Shown: positions 61,562-64,000 of the stretch, piece by piece
Layout: the number at the start of each line of letters is the position of its first letter
Numbering within the stretch: position 1 is the stretch's first letter
Assembly (NCBI RefSeq): GCF_035013185.1
Contig: NZ_JAYGJO010000017.1
Coordinates: 47,584 to 111,583 of the forward strand
Direction of reading: 5' to 3'
Length of the DNA stretch: 64,000 bases
Origin: Acerihabitans sp035013185
GTDB taxonomy: Bacteria > Pseudomonadota > Gammaproteobacteria > Enterobacterales > Enterobacteriaceae
Notes under the pieces: model-generated
What the model saw: the letters and a program-made list of their open reading frames with translations, nothing else
Told to the model about the DNA's origin: nothing
Database searches by the model: none
Program-made: the position numbers and the translations under genes

Positions 61562-62480
61562 GACTGACACCTAAAGGATGATGTAGTGAGCCGGCAGGCG
61601 GGAACGCGGCCGCCAGGGCGGCGATATGTTCAGGACCGATGCCGCAACAGCCGCCCACGATGCTAGCGCCCTGCCCGACCCATTCTTGTGCCCAGCGCAA
61701 ATAATTGGGTGGCTGGGTGTCAGTGCGTAATTCGCTGATACCGACATTGGCGCCGCGTTTATTATCCGCCGGTTCGAAGGCATTGGCATACACCCCAAGC
61801 GGCAAGGTGCAGTTCGCCGCCGCTTCACGCAGCGCCGCACTCATCACTTCTGGAGGACTGCAATTAAACAGCACTGCCGCCGCATTCAGCTCGGTGGCCG
61901 CCGTTACCGCGTCGCAAATGCGCTCACCGGAACGCAGCCGGGCATGGCCTTGTTCATCGAGTGCATCGTTAAGCGTAAAGGAGAACCATAACGGACGTCG
62001 GTCGCCTTTGAGCAACTCAGCCACCAGCCGCACTTCGGCAATTGCACTTTGCGTTTCGGCCAGCCATATATCGACACTGTCCCTCAATGCGTCGATCAGC
62101 ACCTGTAAAATGGCACCTGCCGCCACCGGTTCGAACAGATCGGGACGGTATGAACCCAGCGCCGGCGGCAACGAGCCCGCTACGCATACCGGATGTGGGC
62201 TGGCATCGGCCGCCGCGCGGGCCAAGCTACCGGCCAACCACGCCAGCGCCGCACCATCGGCCTGAAAACGCGCCTCGCCGATATGAAAAGGCACCACGGC
62301 ATAACTGTTGGCGGTGATCACCTGCGCACCGGCATGAATAAAGGCATCATGCGCCTGCCGGACATACTGCGGCGCCTCGATTAACGCCAGCGCCGACCAC
62401 TCGGGTTGACGGAATGGCGCACCGTTGCGCGCCAGCTCTCGTCCCATTCCCCCATCAAGAATCTGAATCTGTTTTGTCAT
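61554..62480 (-). CDS. mmuM: Homocysteine S-methyltransferase
   Basis: The 308-residue Zn enzyme of the Pfam S-methyl_trans fold has ILDGGMGREL at the start and zinc-ligand cysteines in FNCSPPEVM and GGCCGIGPEH. MmuM makes methionine from homocysteine and S-methylmethionine. It is the first gene of the operon whose other members form a peptide-type ABC importer. This suggests the imported solute may be a methyl donor or methionine-like compound (inference). Usual partner mmuP is absent. Confidence 0.9.
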   Translation of the reverse strand: MTKQIQILDGGMGRELARNGAPFRQPEWSALALIEAPQYVRQAHDAFIHAGAQVITANSYAVVPFHIGEARFQADGAALAWLAGSLARAAADASPHPVCVAGSLPPALGSYRPDLFEPVAAGAILQVLIDALRDSVDIWLAETQSAIAEVRLVAELLKGDRRPLWFSFTLNDALDEQGHARLRSGERICDAVTAATELNAAAVLFNCSPPEVMSAALREAAANCTLPLGVYANAFEPADNKRGANVGISELRTDTQPPNYLRWAQEWVGQGASIVGGCCGIGPEHIAALAAAFPPAGSLHHPLGVSHD

Positions 62481-62785
62481 CGCTTACACCAACAATATGA
62501 ACTGGTTAACTAGCGAATTAACATACCGGACAACCATTTAGATGTCTAGAGTTCTTTATAGCCGGACTTCCATAAGTCCGTCGAAACAGGATGATCGTCT
62601 GAAATGCTCTTGGGTGGCGTACCCCGAAGATCGTACCACGCTGCCGAGCACAGCGGCGGGCGGCTCTCCTTTGTGTCACTACCAACGTTGAACGAATGGT
62701 GGTGCCGGAGGGAGGGAAAGGCAGTCTATTCTCGACCGGGGGTGCGCAATCTATGAGCAAACAGTTTTTTTAACCACATCCCCCT
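62481..62785. other. Intergenic gap upstream of tRNA-Asn
   Basis: About 300 bp between mmuM and the tRNA promoter. It holds short open frames on both strands with no family resemblance that I recognise. I see no gene here. Confidence 0.5.
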
Positions 62786-62814
62786 TTGACATGGGGTCAA
62801 AGCATCGCTATTAT
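62786..62814 (+). promoter_or_regulatory. Sigma-70 promoter of tRNA-Asn
   Basis: TTGACA (62786-62791) and TATTAT (62809-62814) are separated by 17 bp, an almost ideal sigma-70 promoter. The tRNA begins 18 bp downstream of the -10 box. Confidence 0.85.
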
Positions 62815-62831
62815 GCGAACCACTTAGTGAT

Positions 62832-62907
62832 TCCTCTGTAGTTCAGTTGGTAGAACGGCGGACTGTTAATCCGTATGTCACTGGTTCGAGTCCAGTCAGA
62901 GGAGCCA
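62832..62907 (+). tRNA. tRNA-Asn(GTT)
   Basis: This 76-bp cloverleaf has acceptor arm TCCTCTG/CAGAGGA, a G-TTCAG-type D arm, anticodon GTT at 62865-62867 within ACTGTTAAT, T arm CTGG-TTCGAGT-CCAG and encoded GCCA. It differs from the E. coli tRNA-Asn I recall by one D-loop base. Confidence 0.98.
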
Positions 62908-62916
62908 AGATTCTAG

Positions 62917-62957
62917 AAAAGCCCGTTTCAGGGAACTGAAGCGGGCTTTTTGTTTTT
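62917..62957 (+). terminator. Rho-independent terminator of tRNA-Asn
   Basis: AAAAGCCCG-TTTCAG pairs with CTGAA-GCGGGCTTTT around a short GGAA loop and is followed by TTGTTTTTT. It is a classic intrinsic terminator 10 bp after the tRNA. The following 62958-63224 shows only short unassigned frames. Confidence 0.9.
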
Positions 62958-63224
62958 TGATGGGCAGCTAGAGCAGACATTCTGGCGCACTGTATCAAAG
63001 GCTGTGTGATTCAAAAGCATCAATAAAATTTTTAGTCCACCCAAAAGAAGTTCGTCGCTTAATTCAGGCTTTCTCCCTAGTAGCCAGTAAAAATGGGAGG
63101 GATGCCCCCTCATAACATTCATATGACGCCCAAATGAATATTATATTTAGCACTAAAGTCCGACATCAGACAGGCCTTAGAGCCAAGGCAGTGTTAGCTT
63201 TTTTATCAAGCATTACGCCGAAAA

Positions 63225-63515
63225 TTAAGCTCCTCCTTCAACCAGCACAAAAGTTCCGGTCGCAGCCCCTGCACGTATTACTCTGGCTGCCTGATATTCA
63301 GGACTCTCATAAAAACGCTTGGCCTCGGCAAAAGAAGCAAACTCAAAAACGACGTGCCGTTCATGTGATTCTCCCTCAAGGTTTTCATACTGCCCAGACC
63401 AGGCAATAACCTTAGGACTGAACGCCTGCATTGCTTCTCCGGCAGCCTTGGCATATTCGGCGTAGGTGACAGCGTCCGATACGGTGACATGCGCGATCAA
63501 ATAACCTTTATTCAT
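63225..63515 (-). CDS. DUF1330 family protein
   Basis: The 96-residue protein has the DUF1330 pattern: GYLIAHVTVSDAVTYAEYAKAAG, then VFEFASFAEAKRFYESPEYQAARVIR. It is a dimeric ferredoxin-like (ABM-type) fold of unknown function. An AAGAGA-type ribosome site precedes the ATG. The next gene upstream on the same strand is an aldo/keto reductase, 84 bp away, so co-transcription is possible. Confidence 0.9.
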   Translation of the reverse strand: MNKGYLIAHVTVSDAVTYAEYAKAAGEAMQAFSPKVIAWSGQYENLEGESHERHVVFEFASFAEAKRFYESPEYQAARVIRAGAATGTFVLVEGGA

Positions 63516-63599
63516 TTCTTTATCTCTTTTGCTAGACGTGGTTTATTCCAGCGCAATGCAGTTCTACAGGCAAACATGCAAGCAACGGGATAGGGGTTT

Positions 63600-64000
63600 T
63601 TACAACGTTTTAATCACATTCAGTTTCTGAGGGCTGGAGGATGCCTGGCGGCGAGCGGCGTCCTGATGCTCAATCATCCATCCCGGATAATAAGGAGGCA
63701 GAGCGCTTACCGCATCCAGTCGCACCAATTCCTCTGCTGTCAGAATGATATCTGCTGCGCCGAGGTTGTCGTCGAGCTGATCGATACGCTTGACGCCGAT
63801 AATGACGCTGGTGACATATGGCCTGACCAGTAACCAGGCAAGCGCTATCTGACTGACAGATACGCCGTGTCTTTCTGCAATGACACGCATTTCGGCAACG
63901 CATTGCCAGGCCCGATCGAGGTCGACAGGTGGGAAATCGAAGTTGCTACGGCGGCTATCGCCATCCGCTGATGAACCGGGTCCGTATTTTCCTGAAAGTT
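63600..64000 (-). CDS. Aldo/keto reductase, C-terminal part (5' end outside window)
   Basis: The frame is open from the window edge to the stop at 63600, giving about 133 residues. It begins LSGKYGPGSSADGD and continues RVIAERHGVSVSQIALAWLLVRPYVTSVIIGVKRIDQLDDNLGA, the C-terminal half of a large-subfamily aldo/keto reductase, including the NADPH-binding SQIALAW and IIGV segments. The catalytic Tyr and Lys would be in the missing half. Substrate cannot be told. An internal ATG at 63890 is not the true start. Confidence 0.9.
   Translation of the reverse strand, partial: LSGKYGPGSSADGDSRRSNFDFPPVDLDRAWQCVAEMRVIAERHGVSVSQIALAWLLVRPYVTSVIIGVKRIDQLDDNLGAADIILTAEELVRLDAVSALPPYYPGWMIEHQDAARRQASSSPQKLNVIKTL

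Noticed and set aside
62518..62760. 80-codon minus-strand frame before tRNA-Asn.
   Set aside because: No domain, no ribosome site; composition not protein-like.
62928..63122. 64-codon minus-strand frame after tRNA-Asn.
   Set aside because: It overlaps the tRNA terminator and shows no family resemblance; possibly remnant DNA but not supportable.
1..64000. CRISPR array, prophage or insertion sequence.
   Set aside because: The tandem repeats found are direct arrays without spacers. No transposase, integrase or phage structural gene was recognised.

Overview
The window reads as chromosome of a member of the Enterobacterales. The proteins most resemble enterobacterial families (Hcp/Hcr/NsrR, BtsT-YjiX-YjiA, Pta, MaeB, YidE, AcuI). 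The tRNA-Asn matches the E. coli tRNA-Asn as I remember it, apart from one D-loop base. Two ERIC-type intergenic repeats are present. Base composition is moderately GC-rich in genes, with AT-rich regulatory gaps. A Sodalis/Pectobacteriaceae-like host is my guess, not something the sequence proves.

Layout. 1-4 kb: a partial agmatinase-family gene with an RpiR regulator, then a scar where a siderophore uptake locus (TonB receptor and binding protein) lost both 5' halves, then a second RpiR regulator. 4-7.4 kb: nitric-oxide stress genes hcp-hcr and an NsrR-type regulator, with a near-perfect NsrR palindrome before hcp. 7.4-13.7 kb: a GhoT/OrtT-like membrane peptide, yjiA-yjiX-btsT (pyruvate uptake), a Phd-like/zeta-like toxin-antitoxin pair, sodC and a small membrane protein. 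13.9-17.8 kb: pta (apart from ackA), btuE and a polyphosphate kinase 2. 18-29.6 kb: a citrate fermentation locus. A roughly 9-kb leftward run, citS - FAH-family enzyme - citC-D-E-F-X-G - two small hydrolases, faces the divergent two-component genes citA-citB. 30.2-35.6 kb: the arginine deiminase cluster arcA-C-B-D with an ArgR paralogue, preceded by candidate CRP, FNR and ARG sites. 35.6-40 kb: maeB, then an orphan FabF-like synthase overlapping an HxlR regulator. 40.6-43.8 kb: a MarT-like/FidL-like membrane regulator pair and a diguanylate cyclase. 43.8-48.4 kb: an exported molybdopterin oxidoreductase, a cytochrome b partner and a secreted protein, divergent from a CusRS/HprRS-type two-component system across a 26-bp perfect palindrome. 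48.6-50.4 kb: an OlsF-type bifunctional ornithine-lipid synthase behind a three-repeat Pho box. 50.4-56.5 kb: acuI, a marR-emrA-emrB-like efflux operon, and yidE. 56.6-62.5 kb: a peptide-type ABC transporter operon ending in homocysteine methyltransferase mmuM. 62.8 kb: tRNA-Asn, followed by DUF1330 and aldo/keto reductase genes, the latter running off the window.

How the parts fit together. Much of the window concerns life at low oxygen. Citrate is split to acetate and oxaloacetate, arginine is fermented to ornithine, ATP, CO2 and ammonia, and Pta and MaeB handle acetyl phosphate and malate/pyruvate. Hcp/NsrR deals with nitric oxide. No oxaloacetate decarboxylase subunits (oadGAB) are seen; a FAH-family enzyme occupies the position between citS and citC and is a candidate replacement. 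Ornithine from the Arc pathway is also the head group of the lipid made by the OlsF-type enzyme, whose promoter looks phosphate-controlled.

No single cassette is clearly a wholly new system. The least explained items are the 8 x 15-bp repeat array abutting the cytochrome b start, the HxlR/FabF pair with its 16-bp repeat array, the Phd/zeta pairing, and the ArgR paralogue lacking the arginine-binding acidic pair.
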